A stretch of 64,000 nucleotides of DNA from Kribbella italica. Its GTDB lineage: Bacteria > Actinomycetota > Actinomycetes > Propionibacteriales > Kribbellaceae. The stretch is from NCBI RefSeq assembly GCF_014205135.1, contig NZ_JACHMY010000001.1, forward strand, positions 6,572,001 to 6,636,000, read 5' to 3'. Of the stretch, positions 57,178 to 64,000 are shown one piece after another. A program made the translations under genes and the position numbers. Position 1 is the first letter of the stretch; every line of letters starts with the position of its first letter. The notes below the pieces were generated by a model that made no database searches, had not been told where the DNA came from, and saw only the letters and a list, made by a program, of their open reading frames with translations.

Positions 57178-57600
57178 TCAGCCGAGGCCGGAGCGGGCGA
57201 TGACGTTGGTGATGCTGATGCGCACGGCCGTGAAGCCTTCCTGGACGAAGGCTTCGGCGATCGCCTCCGCAGGCTGCGAAGGGTAGTAGCGGCCGGCGAT
57301 GCCCGTGGCGACGCGGCTGATCTGGTCCGGCTCGGCGGAGACTCGGGCCTGTCCTTCGACGGTCACGAAGCCGTACGGCTGCACCTCGTCGCTGATGCAG
57401 ACGGCGATGCGTTGATCGCGGGCCAGGCTCTTGCCCTTGACGCTTCCCGGCGACAGGGCGAAGGCGAGTTCGTCGCCGTCGAGAACGAAGCAGACCGGGG
57501 TGACGTGCGGGCGTCCGTCGGCGCGGGTGAGCGCCACGTGGGCGAGCCTGGTCCCCGCTGTGACGAAGGATCGCCACTCGGTGTCGGTCATGGTTGCCAT
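57178..57600 (-). CDS. PPOX-class flavin/F420-dependent oxidoreductase
   Basis: 140 residues with the split-barrel PNPOx fold (RLAHVALTRADGRPHVTPVCF, SLARDQRIAVCISDE). Actinobacterial members of this size often use F420 or heme. ATG 57600 (or ATG 57591) follows AGAGGAA. It is divergent from the LysR gene, whose binding-site-like palindromes lie between, so it is the probable LysR target. Confidence 0.85.
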   Translation of the reverse strand: MATMTDTEWRSFVTAGTRLAHVALTRADGRPHVTPVCFVLDGDELAFALSPGSVKGKSLARDQRIAVCISDEVQPYGFVTVEGQARVSAEPDQISRVATGIAGRYYPSQPAEAIAEAFVQEGFTAVRISITNVIARSGLG

Positions 57601-57654
57601 CGGCGTGTTTCCTCTCGGACGAGCGGGTGGTACCGACGGTAGGCGTCCCGGCGT

Positions 57655-57690
57655 ATCGAGAAAAGCGATGGTTTCCGATCGAGTCGATCG
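57655..57690. promoter_or_regulatory. LysR-type binding sites
   Basis: ATCG-N7-CGAT (57655-57669), an ATC-N9-GAT LysR box, is followed by a perfect 15-bp palindrome CGATCGA-G-TCGATCG (57676-57690). The pair is spaced like recognition and activation sites between divergent genes. Confidence 0.65.
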
Positions 57691-57711
57691 TGGCTGGCGA
57701 TACTCTGGAGC

Positions 57712-58611
57712 ATGGTCGACGTCGAACTGCGGCACCTGAGAGCGATGGCCGCTGTCGCCGAGGAAGGGACGTTCGGGCGGGCAGCGACCCGCCTCGGCTA
57801 CACCCAGTCCTCGGTGAGCCAGCAGATCGCAGCGCTGGAACGAGCCCTCGGCGGCGCCGTGTTCGATCGCCCCGGAGGCCCTCGAGCGGTCCGGCTGACG
57901 CCGCTCGGCGAGGTGGTCCTGGCCCACGGCCGCGAGCTGCTGACCAAGTCGGAGGCGCTGGCCGACGCCGTCGACCGCTTCCGCGCGGGCAGCGGCCGGA
58001 TCGACATCGGCACCTTCCAGAGCGTGTCCAACCTGATCCTTCCGGCCGTCGTACGGCAACTGCTCGACGAGCATCCCGGCTGCGACATCAGGCTGTCCGA
58101 GGTGCAGCCGGAGGATCCGCAGCTCGGGGACCTCGACCTGCTGTTCCACGACGGCCGCGTCGACGGCGACGTCGAGCACGTCAAGCTGCTCGACGAGCCG
58201 TACCTCCTGGTGGCCGCCGCCGGCGCCTTCCCCGATGGCCCTGTCCGGGTGAAGCTGCTCGACGACGCCCCGATGGTCGCCTGGCCTCCCACCTTCCACC
58301 AGCGCTGGCTGGAACGAACCCTCGCCGGCTACGGCGCCCGGCCCCGCATCGTCTTCCGCACAGCCGGCCACGAAACCATCCTGTCGATGGTCCGCGCCGG
58401 CATCGGCTCGGCCGTCCTCCCCTGGCTGGCCCTCCACGGAACCGACGCCGCCTCCGACGACCGACTCACCATCCACCCGCTGCAACCGTCCCCCACCCGG
58501 GAAATGCACCTCCACTGGCCGGCCGCCCGCACCCGCTCACCCCTGGCAACCCGAGCCATCGACATCGCCACCGAAGCCGCCAACGATCTTGCGCGGCAGC
58601 TGCCTCGGTAG
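57712..58611 (+). CDS. LysR-family transcriptional regulator
   Basis: 299 residues. The N-terminal helix-turn-helix is at about 18-60 (EGTFGRAATRLGYTQSSVSQ). The substrate-binding domain covers about 88-295. TACTCT ends 5 bases before ATG 57712, suggesting leaderless transcription. It is probably autoregulated and controls the divergent PPOX gene. It abuts the convergent SnoaL-like gene with no spacing. Confidence 0.93.
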   Translation: MVDVELRHLRAMAAVAEEGTFGRAATRLGYTQSSVSQQIAALERALGGAVFDRPGGPRAVRLTPLGEVVLAHGRELLTKSEALADAVDRFRAGSGRIDIGTFQSVSNLILPAVVRQLLDEHPGCDIRLSEVQPEDPQLGDLDLLFHDGRVDGDVEHVKLLDEPYLLVAAAGAFPDGPVRVKLLDDAPMVAWPPTFHQRWLERTLAGYGARPRIVFRTAGHETILSMVRAGIGSAVLPWLALHGTDAASDDRLTIHPLQPSPTREMHLHWPAARTRSPLATRAIDIATEAANDLARQLPR

Positions 58612-59367
58612 TCACTGCGGGAAGGACGGGAAGGAGAGGTGCTGGTGGATCAGTTGCCAGCCGTCGTCGGTGTGGCGGAAGACTCGGGTGGCGCGGGACT
58701 TGACCTCGGTGCCGTCCGCGGTGACGTGATCGATGCCCCAGGCAACGGCTAGGTCGTCGCGGGCAACGATGGTGTGGCCGGGGGTGGTGAACTCGGCCGG
58801 GGTTTCGAGGCCGGTGGCGCAGACTGCGCGGACGGCTTCGCGGCCGTCGTACTGCAGAGGACCGGCGTGTTCGTAGGAGACGATGTCCGGCGCGATGTCG
58901 GCCATCAGGGCGTCGAGATCCTGCCGGGCGGTCGCCGTTGTCCAGTTGTCGAGGACGTCGCGGACCGCGGACTCGCCGACAGGGGAGGGGATCTCGTCGT
59001 GGGGGAAGGAGTGGTGCTCATGGGTGACGGTCCAGCGGCCGTCGGTCTTGCGCAGGCCGAGGGTGAGGCGCAGGCGGCGTTCCGCCGTTTCGTCGGGCAT
59101 CCCGCACTTCAGCAGCGCGACGGCGAAGGCGACGTCGGTGCCCTCGGTGATGTCCAGCGACGTGAGCTCGAAGGACGCGCCGGAGGCCTGCCAGGTGAAG
59201 AAGTCGGGCCAGGTCCTCTCGTAGGCCGCCAGCCCACGCACGCCCTCGTACGGCGGGGGCACGTCGAACATCACGATGTCGTCGGAGTGGTCGGCCAGTA
59301 CGGTGTCCAGGTCGCCGGCGTGCACCGCCGCGACCCAGCGCTCGATCAGTTCACGGATCTCGTCCAT
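58612..59367 (-). CDS. Double SnoaL/NTF2-like protein
   Basis: 251 residues made of two NTF2-like domains, about 1-125 and 127-250. Both have the pattern of a helix with AxxxxDxDxxxAxxxxD (AGDLDTVLADHSDDIVMFD; RQDLDALMADIAPDIVSYE) and end in H-x-H motifs (THEHHSF; IHQHLSF). An internal duplication is evident. Members bind or isomerise small hydrophobic molecules. ATG 59367 follows GAGAGGA. The gene lies 55 bp downstream of a sigma factor that also has an NTF2-like domain. Confidence 0.85.
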   Translation of the reverse strand: MDEIRELIERWVAAVHAGDLDTVLADHSDDIVMFDVPPPYEGVRGLAAYERTWPDFFTWQASGASFELTSLDITEGTDVAFAVALLKCGMPDETAERRLRLTLGLRKTDGRWTVTHEHHSFPHDEIPSPVGESAVRDVLDNWTTATARQDLDALMADIAPDIVSYEHAGPLQYDGREAVRAVCATGLETPAEFTTPGHTIVARDDLAVAWGIDHVTADGTEVKSRATRVFRHTDDGWQLIHQHLSFPSFPQ

Positions 59368-59422
59368 CTCGGGTCCTCTCGCCAAGGGTTGTCACCACTA
59401 GAACCCCACGAAGCCCCGAAAC

Positions 59423-60328
59423 TCATCGCTCGAGCTCGGCCGGCAGCCCGTACGCCGGGAAGTCGGCCTCCAGGAACGACACGACCTCCGCGATCGCGGC
59501 GCCGCGCAGCGTGACCACGTCCAGCCCGCTCGGCACGAACCGCCCATCGACCAGCCGGTACGTCGCGAACGCCAGCTGCCCGTTCGCCCGCGCCGGCAGG
59601 AACCGCCACTCCTCCGCCAGCGGTCCGTCCACCAGGAACCCGCGGATCCCGCCGCGCCCGGTGAAGAACTCCGGCAGCGGCGGCATCGAGTACTTCGCGT
59701 CCTCGGTCAGCATCGCGACGATCGCGTCGACGTCCCGCGCCTCCCAGGCCGCCATGTACCGCCGTACCACGTCGCGCTGCCCGTCCTCACCGAGCGCCGC
59801 CAGCACCTCCTGCTGCGTCGAGTCGTTGCCGACGACCTGACGCGCCCGCTGCAGCGCACTGTTGACCGCAGCGACCGTGGTGTCGAGCAGTTCGGCCACC
59901 TCCCGAGCCGCGAAGGCCAGTACGTCGCGCAGCAGCAGCACTGCCCGCTGCAAGGGGGACAGCTGCTGCAGCGACGCGACGAAGGCCAGCTCCACGCGCT
60001 CCAACGCCACGACCCGCTCCGACGGGTCCAGCGACGCAGTCCACGCCAGCCGGTGCTCCGGTAGCGCCTCCAGTACCGCATCACCCGCCGGCAGGTCCCG
60101 GCTGCTTCGCCGCGAGATCAGCGTCAGGCAGCGGTTGGTAGCGATCTTGTAGAGCCACGGCCGCAGCCCACCGCGGTCCTCGAACCGGTCCAGCGCGTTC
60201 CAGGCACGCAGCAGCGTCTCCTGCACCGCGTCCTCGGCGTCGTGGTCCGAGCCGAGCATGCGGTAGCAGTGTGCGTGCAGCTCGCCGCGCAGCGGGCCGA
60301 CGAGCTGACCGAATGCTTCCTGATCCAC
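59423..60328 (-). CDS. Sigma-70 factor with C-terminal SnoaL domain (SigJ/SigG-like)
   Basis: 301 residues. Region 2 (about 10-80, HCYRMLGSDHDAEDAVQETL), region 4 (about 115-175, LSPLQRAVLLLRDVLAFAAR) and an NTF2/SnoaL-like domain (about 190-300) that in this class tunes activity in place of a separate anti-sigma factor. GTG 60328 lies 6 bases after TAGCCT (minus strand, 60340-60335), a box embedded in the 3' end of trpD. So it has its own leaderless promoter despite sitting 4 bp after trpD. Confidence 0.92.
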   Translation of the reverse strand: MDQEAFGQLVGPLRGELHAHCYRMLGSDHDAEDAVQETLLRAWNALDRFEDRGGLRPWLYKIATNRCLTLISRRSSRDLPAGDAVLEALPEHRLAWTASLDPSERVVALERVELAFVASLQQLSPLQRAVLLLRDVLAFAAREVAELLDTTVAAVNSALQRARQVVGNDSTQQEVLAALGEDGQRDVVRRYMAAWEARDVDAIVAMLTEDAKYSMPPLPEFFTGRGGIRGFLVDGPLAEEWRFLPARANGQLAFATYRLVDGRFVPSGLDVVTLRGAAIAEVVSFLEADFPAYGLPAELER

Positions 60329-60332
60329 CAGG

Positions 60333-61337
60333 TCAGGCTAAGCCGACCCAGCGGTCCAGTGTTGCCGCAGCCGCACCGGAGTCGACCGCCGCGGCACACT
60401 GCTCCAGACAGCTCTCCAGCGAGGGCTGGCCGGGCAGGGTGCTGAGTGCAGCCGCCGCGTTGAGCAGTACGACGTCCCGTACGGCGCCACGCTCGCCGGC
60501 CAGCAGCCGCCGTACGACGGCCACTGGGTCGGGCGAGCGCAGGTCATCAGGCCTAGCCAGCTGCAGCCCGACCGATCGCAGATCGAAGACACCAGACCTC
60601 ACCGCCCCGTCCCGGACGGTCAGTACCCGGGACGTACCGGTAGTGGTCAGCTTGTCGAGCCCGTCCGAGCCGCGCACGACCAGGACCGAAGAGTCCCGCT
60701 CAGCGAAGACCGACGCGACCACCGGCAGCATCCGTTCGTCAGCGACCCCCACCAGACCGTGCTTGGGGTCGGCCGGGTTGATCAGCGGCCCGAGCACGTT
60801 GAACGCGGTCGGCACGGCCAGCTCACGTCGTACTGCTCCCACCCGCTGCAGCGCCGGGTTGTACAGCGGCGCGTGCAGGAAGGCGATCCCAGCCGCCCGC
60901 ACCGACTCACGAGCGGGCAGGTCGAGCGGAACGCCCAGTGCCTCCACCAAGTCCGCCGAGCCGCCAGTGCTCGACGACGCGGCCCGACCACCGTGCTTGA
61001 CCACGGTCGCACCGGTAGCGGCGACCACGATCGAGGCCATCGTGGAGATGTTCACCGCGCCGGACCGGTCGCCACCAGTGCCGACGATGTCGATCAGTGG
61101 GCCTTTGATCAGCACAGGCGTGGCGGACGAGCGCAGTACTGAAGCCAAGCCGGCGATCTCGGCCGGTGTCTCACCCTTGGCCCGTAGCGCGACCAGGAAG
61201 CCCGCGACCTGAGCGGAGGTCGCCGTACCGGCCACCACACCGTCCATGGCCCAGGCAGCGTCGTCCGGCGTCAGGTCGCGACCGGTGAGCAGGTCCGTGA
61301 TCAGCCCGGACCAGGTCCGTCGAGCGGTGAGTGCCAT
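60333..61337 (-). CDS. trpD: Anthranilate phosphoribosyltransferase
   Basis: 334 residues. Key motifs are DIVGTGGDRSGAVNIST (PRPP-binding GTGGD, near 80), KHGGRAASSSTGGSAD and the C-terminal DVVLLNAAAAL. It transfers the phosphoribosyl group to anthranilate, step two of tryptophan synthesis. It is a stand-alone gene; no other trp gene is in the window. ATG 61337 has GAGGA at 8 bases. A leader peptide with tandem Trp codons and a terminator/antiterminator pair lie directly upstream, so it is attenuated by tryptophan supply. Confidence 0.96.
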   Translation of the reverse strand: MALTARRTWSGLITDLLTGRDLTPDDAAWAMDGVVAGTATSAQVAGFLVALRAKGETPAEIAGLASVLRSSATPVLIKGPLIDIVGTGGDRSGAVNISTMASIVVAATGATVVKHGGRAASSSTGGSADLVEALGVPLDLPARESVRAAGIAFLHAPLYNPALQRVGAVRRELAVPTAFNVLGPLINPADPKHGLVGVADERMLPVVASVFAERDSSVLVVRGSDGLDKLTTTGTSRVLTVRDGAVRSGVFDLRSVGLQLARPDDLRSPDPVAVVRRLLAGERGAVRDVVLLNAAAALSTLPGQPSLESCLEQCAAAVDSGAAAATLDRWVGLA

Positions 61338-61386
61338 GAGAGTTCCTCGGTGGGTGCGGGGTCGCCCCGACGAGGAGAAACACGAA

Positions 61387-61437
61387 CGGCCGCCTCGATC
61401 GAGACGGCCGGTGAGCGCGCAGCAGAAGGGCCGTCTA
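61387..61437 (-). promoter_or_regulatory. trp attenuator (antiterminator and terminator)
   Basis: Reading the minus strand, AGACGGCC just after the Trp codons (61436-61429) can pair fully with GGCCGTCT (61409-61402). The latter can instead form the terminator GGCCGTCTC-GATC-GAGGCGGCC (61409-61388), nine pairs with one G-U, followed by the T-rich GTTCGTGTTTCTCC. The two structures exclude each other, as in classic ribosome-mediated attenuation. Confidence 0.85.
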
Positions 61438-61473
61438 GGAGACGGACCACCAGCTGCTCAAACGCGCGGACAT
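61435..61473 (-). CDS. trpL: trp leader peptide
   Basis: 12-residue frame MSARLSSWWSVS with two adjacent Trp codons (TGG TGG) and a TAG stop that overlaps the start of the attenuator structure. Stalling at the Trp codons under tryptophan shortage would favour the antiterminator and trpD expression. The ATG lies 6 bases after TACAGT (minus strand, 61485-61480), so the peptide is probably translated from a leaderless transcript. That promoter lies in the last codons of the SDR gene. Confidence 0.88.
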   Translation of the reverse strand: MSARLSSWWSVS

Positions 61474-61475
61474 GC

Positions 61476-62360
61476 TCAGACTGTAGCAACCAGCTGCTCG
61501 CCCAGCTCCCACAGGCGCTCGGCGTTCGTCAGGGAGAGGGCGAAAGGCGCGACACCGCCACCGAAGAGCGGCGGGCGCTCAGCGAGCACGACAGCTTCGC
61601 CACAGTCCTCGAAGTACCGCCCACCGACGTCGGCCACAGCGGCGAACACAGAAGTCGCTGCGCCCTGCGCGACGGTCTTGCGGCGCTCCACCGGTGTCTG
61701 CAGCCCACCGGTGTGCTGCTGCAGGTTGGTGGCGATCGCACCGGGGTGTACGGCGTTGGCCCGGATCCCGTCGCAGCCCCAGCGCCGGTCCGCCTCCACA
61801 GCCAGCAGCACCGTGGCGGTCTTCGACTCGCCGTACGCGCCGAGCGGTTGGTACGGCCGGAACAGGTAGTCGTAGTCGTCGAAGCTGAACGGCGCGAACA
61901 GGTGCGCGTTGGAGCTGAGTGAAACGATGCGGGACCGGCCGGACCGGGCCAGCGCCGAGTGCAGCCCCGCGGTGAGCGCGAAGTGACCCAGGTAGTTGAC
62001 GGCGAACTGCAGCTCGTGACCCTGCTTGGTACGGGTCAGCTCGGGGGTCGCCATGATGCCCGCGTTGTTGATCAGGAGGTCCAGAGGCCCGTCCCAAGCG
62101 GCGGTGAACGAGCGCACCGAGTCCAGGTCGGACAGGTCGAGCTGGCCAACAGTGACGTCACCGCTCAGCTCAGCAGCAAGACGCCGACCAGCGTCGACGT
62201 TCCGTACGCCGAGCACGACAGCAGCCCCGTGAGCAGCCAGGGCTCGGGCAGTCTCCGCTCCGACGCCCGAGGTGGCACCAGTGACCAGTGCACGCCGGCC
62301 GGTGAGGCTCACGCCGGCCAGGACTTCGTCGGCGGTTGTGGTGAATCCGAAGTTGTTCAT
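61476..62360 (-). CDS. Short-chain dehydrogenase/reductase (retinol-dehydrogenase-like)
   Basis: 294 residues. The cofactor motif TGATSGVG is at 28-35, NNAG in LLINNAGIMA, and active-site Tyr and Lys in AYGESK (near 186). This is the SDR branch of retinol-dehydrogenase/WWOX-like enzymes, NADP-dependent. ATG 62360 is chosen; the longer upstream frame is unlikely. It is divergent from the XRE regulator, a common actinobacterial pairing, and probably regulated by it. Confidence 0.92.
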   Translation of the reverse strand: MNNFGFTTTADEVLAGVSLTGRRALVTGATSGVGAETARALAAHGAAVVLGVRNVDAGRRLAAELSGDVTVGQLDLSDLDSVRSFTAAWDGPLDLLINNAGIMATPELTRTKQGHELQFAVNYLGHFALTAGLHSALARSGRSRIVSLSSNAHLFAPFSFDDYDYLFRPYQPLGAYGESKTATVLLAVEADRRWGCDGIRANAVHPGAIATNLQQHTGGLQTPVERRKTVAQGAATSVFAAVADVGGRYFEDCGEAVVLAERPPLFGGGVAPFALSLTNAERLWELGEQLVATV

Positions 62361-62460
62361 GCTCCGAGGGTGTGGCGCGCCCAGGAGCCGGAGAAGACCC
62401 TGCTCACACTGGTATCCGCAGGGACAGGATGAGCGGAGCACGGCGACCTACTCTGGTGCC

Positions 62461-63282
62461 ATGAGCAATCTCGGCGAGTACCTGAAGGTACGCCGCGAGC
62501 GGTTGCAGCCGGAGGACGTCGGGCTGCCCGGTGGCAGTCGCCGGCGAGTTCCGGGCCTGCGTCGCGAGGAAGTCGCCTTGCTGGCTGGTATCAGCGTCGA
62601 GTACTACCTGCGCCTGGAGCAGGGGCGCGACCAGCACCCGTCGGACCAGGTGGTCGGCTCACTGGCCAGGGCGCTCCAGCTGGAGGCAGATGCCGAGTCC
62701 TACTTGAAGAAACTGGCCGAGCCCGCCAGACCGTCCAGGCGCCGAGCGGCGAAGCCGGAGAAGGTCAGTGCCGGAGTACTGAGCCTGATCGACAGCTGGC
62801 CGACCACCGCGGCACTGGTGCAGGGCAGGTACCTGACGACCCTCGCCACCAACCCGCTGGCCGTTGCCATCAGCCCCTACTTCGCACCGGGCGTGAACAC
62901 GCTGCGGGCCGCGTTCCTGGAGCCCGAGATGCGCGAGCTGTACCGGGACTGGGAGGGGATGACCGGCAAGGCCGTTGCCTACCTGCGCTCGGTCATCGCC
63001 GACTCGCTCGACGACCCGCGCCTGCTGGAGCTGATCGGTGAGCTGAGCGTGCACAGCGAACGCTTCAGGACGCTCTGGGCCCGGCAGGACGTACGACGCA
63101 AGACGAGCGGCCTGACCGAGCTGAACCACCCACAGGTCGGCGAGCTCGACCTGCAGTACGAGAAGCTCGCCCTGCCTGGCACAGAAGGCCAGATGCTGAT
63201 CACCTACCACGCTGTCCCCGGTACGCCGTCCCACGAGAAGCTGGAACTCCTGGCACACCTCAGCGAACGTAGTCCACGGTGA
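62461..63282 (+). CDS. XRE-family regulator with MmyB-like ligand domain
   Basis: 273 residues. Helix-turn-helix at about 10-75 (RVPGLRREEVALLAGISVEY, LRLEQGRDQHPSDQVVGSL). A C-terminal MmyB-like domain (about 105-265) folds as a PAS-like ligand sensor. TACTCT ends 6 bases before ATG 62461, leaderless type. It probably controls the divergent SDR gene. The last 23 bp overlap the convergent GH16-like gene. Confidence 0.92.
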   Translation: MSNLGEYLKVRRERLQPEDVGLPGGSRRRVPGLRREEVALLAGISVEYYLRLEQGRDQHPSDQVVGSLARALQLEADAESYLKKLAEPARPSRRRAAKPEKVSAGVLSLIDSWPTTAALVQGRYLTTLATNPLAVAISPYFAPGVNTLRAAFLEPEMRELYRDWEGMTGKAVAYLRSVIADSLDDPRLLELIGELSVHSERFRTLWARQDVRRKTSGLTELNHPQVGELDLQYEKLALPGTEGQMLITYHAVPGTPSHEKLELLAHLSERSPR

Positions 63283-63997
63283 AGCTGGGGACGTGCTGGT
63301 GGTCGGACCACTCGGGGAAGTCGAACACCGCCAGCATCAGTTGCATCGGGTACGCCGGCGGCCCGGCGCACCGGCGTACGGGCTGGTCGTCGACGTAGAA
63401 CTCGGCCTGCTCGGCGGTCCACTCGACGGCGTACGTGTGGAACTCGGCGACGTCGATCGGTAGCCGGACCGTCGTGAAGTCATCGGGGACCGACGGGTCC
63501 CGGAAGCTGTGCAGGCCGCAGCCGACCGCGGTCGAACCTGGTTCGAGCGCGTTGCCGAAGACCTCCATCACGCAGATCTCCGCGCAACGCTCGGGCTGGT
63601 CCTCCAGGCCGACCATCCACAGCGACACCATCGAACGCGGGGAGAGATCAGCCCGGGCGCGCAGCTCGATGCGGGCGGGGGCCGTGGGAGTCCAACCCCA
63701 GAAGGGCTCCTGCTCCTCCCGGACCAGCTGGCCGTCGCGGAACGGCTGCTGGCCGACAGTACTGCCGACTGGCCCGGAGTAGTTGCCGGACTGGATGCCG
63801 GACACCCGCAGCGGTGGCTGGTGGTCGTCGGCGCACCAGAGGCCCTGCTCCGGTGGGATGAACAGCCGCAGGTCAGAGCCGACCTGCTCGTACGACGCTG
63901 CCGAGGCCGCGCGGGAGCTCCAGTGCGGCAAGTAGTACGGCGACCACACGCTGGTGTCGAGCTGCATCAGCCCATCATCGGCCGGGCTGTCGCCCAT
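63260..63997 (-). CDS. GH16-like lectin/glucanase-fold protein with altered active site
   Basis: 245 residues from ATG 63997; the true start may lie beyond the window edge. The concanavalin-like GH16 fold is suggested by ELRARADLSPRSMVSLWMVG, EVFGNALEPG, HTYAVEWTAEQAEFYVDD and PMQLMLAVFDFPEW. The catalytic motif, normally ExDxxE, reads EICVME (Glu140, Cys142, Glu145), keeping both Glu but changing the central Asp to Cys. Activity may be reduced or lost. There is no signal peptide in view. Its 3' end overlaps the XRE gene by 23 bp. Confidence 0.75.
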   Translation of the reverse strand: MGDSPADDGLMQLDTSVWSPYYLPHWSSRAASAASYEQVGSDLRLFIPPEQGLWCADDHQPPLRVSGIQSGNYSGPVGSTVGQQPFRDGQLVREEQEPFWGWTPTAPARIELRARADLSPRSMVSLWMVGLEDQPERCAEICVMEVFGNALEPGSTAVGCGLHSFRDPSVPDDFTTVRLPIDVAEFHTYAVEWTAEQAEFYVDDQPVRRCAGPPAYPMQLMLAVFDFPEWSDHQHVPSFTVDYVR

Positions 63998-64000
63998 GTC

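Overview
The window is a GC-rich actinobacterial chromosome segment. It carries a proteasome activator (Bpa type), a WhiB protein, GTG starts, four-base GTGA/ATGA gene overlaps and many starts that look leaderless. Overall style (many divergent regulator-enzyme pairs, GTAC-rich codon context) suggests Kribbella or a close relative in the Propionibacteriales; that is inference only. There is no rRNA, insertion sequence, prophage or CRISPR array. One tRNA gene, Ser(UGA), is present. The gene content looks chromosomal rather than mobile.

Layout. 1-9.3 kb: half of a heterodimeric ABC exporter, a small-alarmone-synthetase-like gene divergent from an AAA ATPase, a DUF3152 protease-like protein, a hydrolase, a TPP riboswitch with a CytX-type transporter, and a methyltransferase. 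9.4-15.7 kb: sigma factor plus DNA-repair methyltransferase behind a G-rich 15-bp repeat, then a sulfur-scavenging operon (Cys-Arg leader peptide, flavin reductase, ABC importer, FMN monooxygenase). 15.6-25.5 kb: DUF4132, oxidoreductase, phosphodiesterase, anti-sigma-type ATPase, SEC-C protein, arginine deiminase, and two glycosyltransferases that probably build a polyprenyl-linked glycan. 25.5-34.7 kb: LarC/LarB nickel-pincer genes, DUF4446, a PAP2-lipid kinase fusion, serS, two HAD phosphatases around a WhiB-HTH protein, and Bpa. 34.8-45 kb: regulators (CGNR, PadR, two TetR) with their targets, an FtsX-type ABC system, a quinone reductase, a kinase, MobA and a nitrilase-type amidase. 45-51 kb: a MerR pseudogene, a CobC-like aminotransferase interrupted by a roughly 175-residue TPANA repeat, and a translationally coupled three-gene operon (repeat protein, JmjC oxygenase, sucrase-ferredoxin-like protein). 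51-64 kb: hexapeptide protein, MFS exporter, tRNA-Ser, secreted proteins, LysR/PPOX pair, SigJ-like sigma factor, trpD with a Trp-Trp leader and attenuator, SDR/XRE pair, and a GH16-like protein.

The most interesting unit is the 47.6-51.0 kb operon. A 222-residue acidic protein with no Cys, Lys or Arg and seven near-identical repeats is coupled by GTGA overlaps to a JmjC dioxygenase and an Fe-S thioredoxin-fold protein. This is the layout expected if the repeats are the substrate of the oxygenase. Other strong regulatory signals are a complete trp attenuator, a cysteine-type leader peptide, a TPP riboswitch whose P1 appears to contain the ribosome-binding site, a textbook MerR 19-bp-spacer promoter in front of a MerR gene killed by one nonsense codon, and about 18 genes with a TANNNT box 5-8 bases before the start codon.
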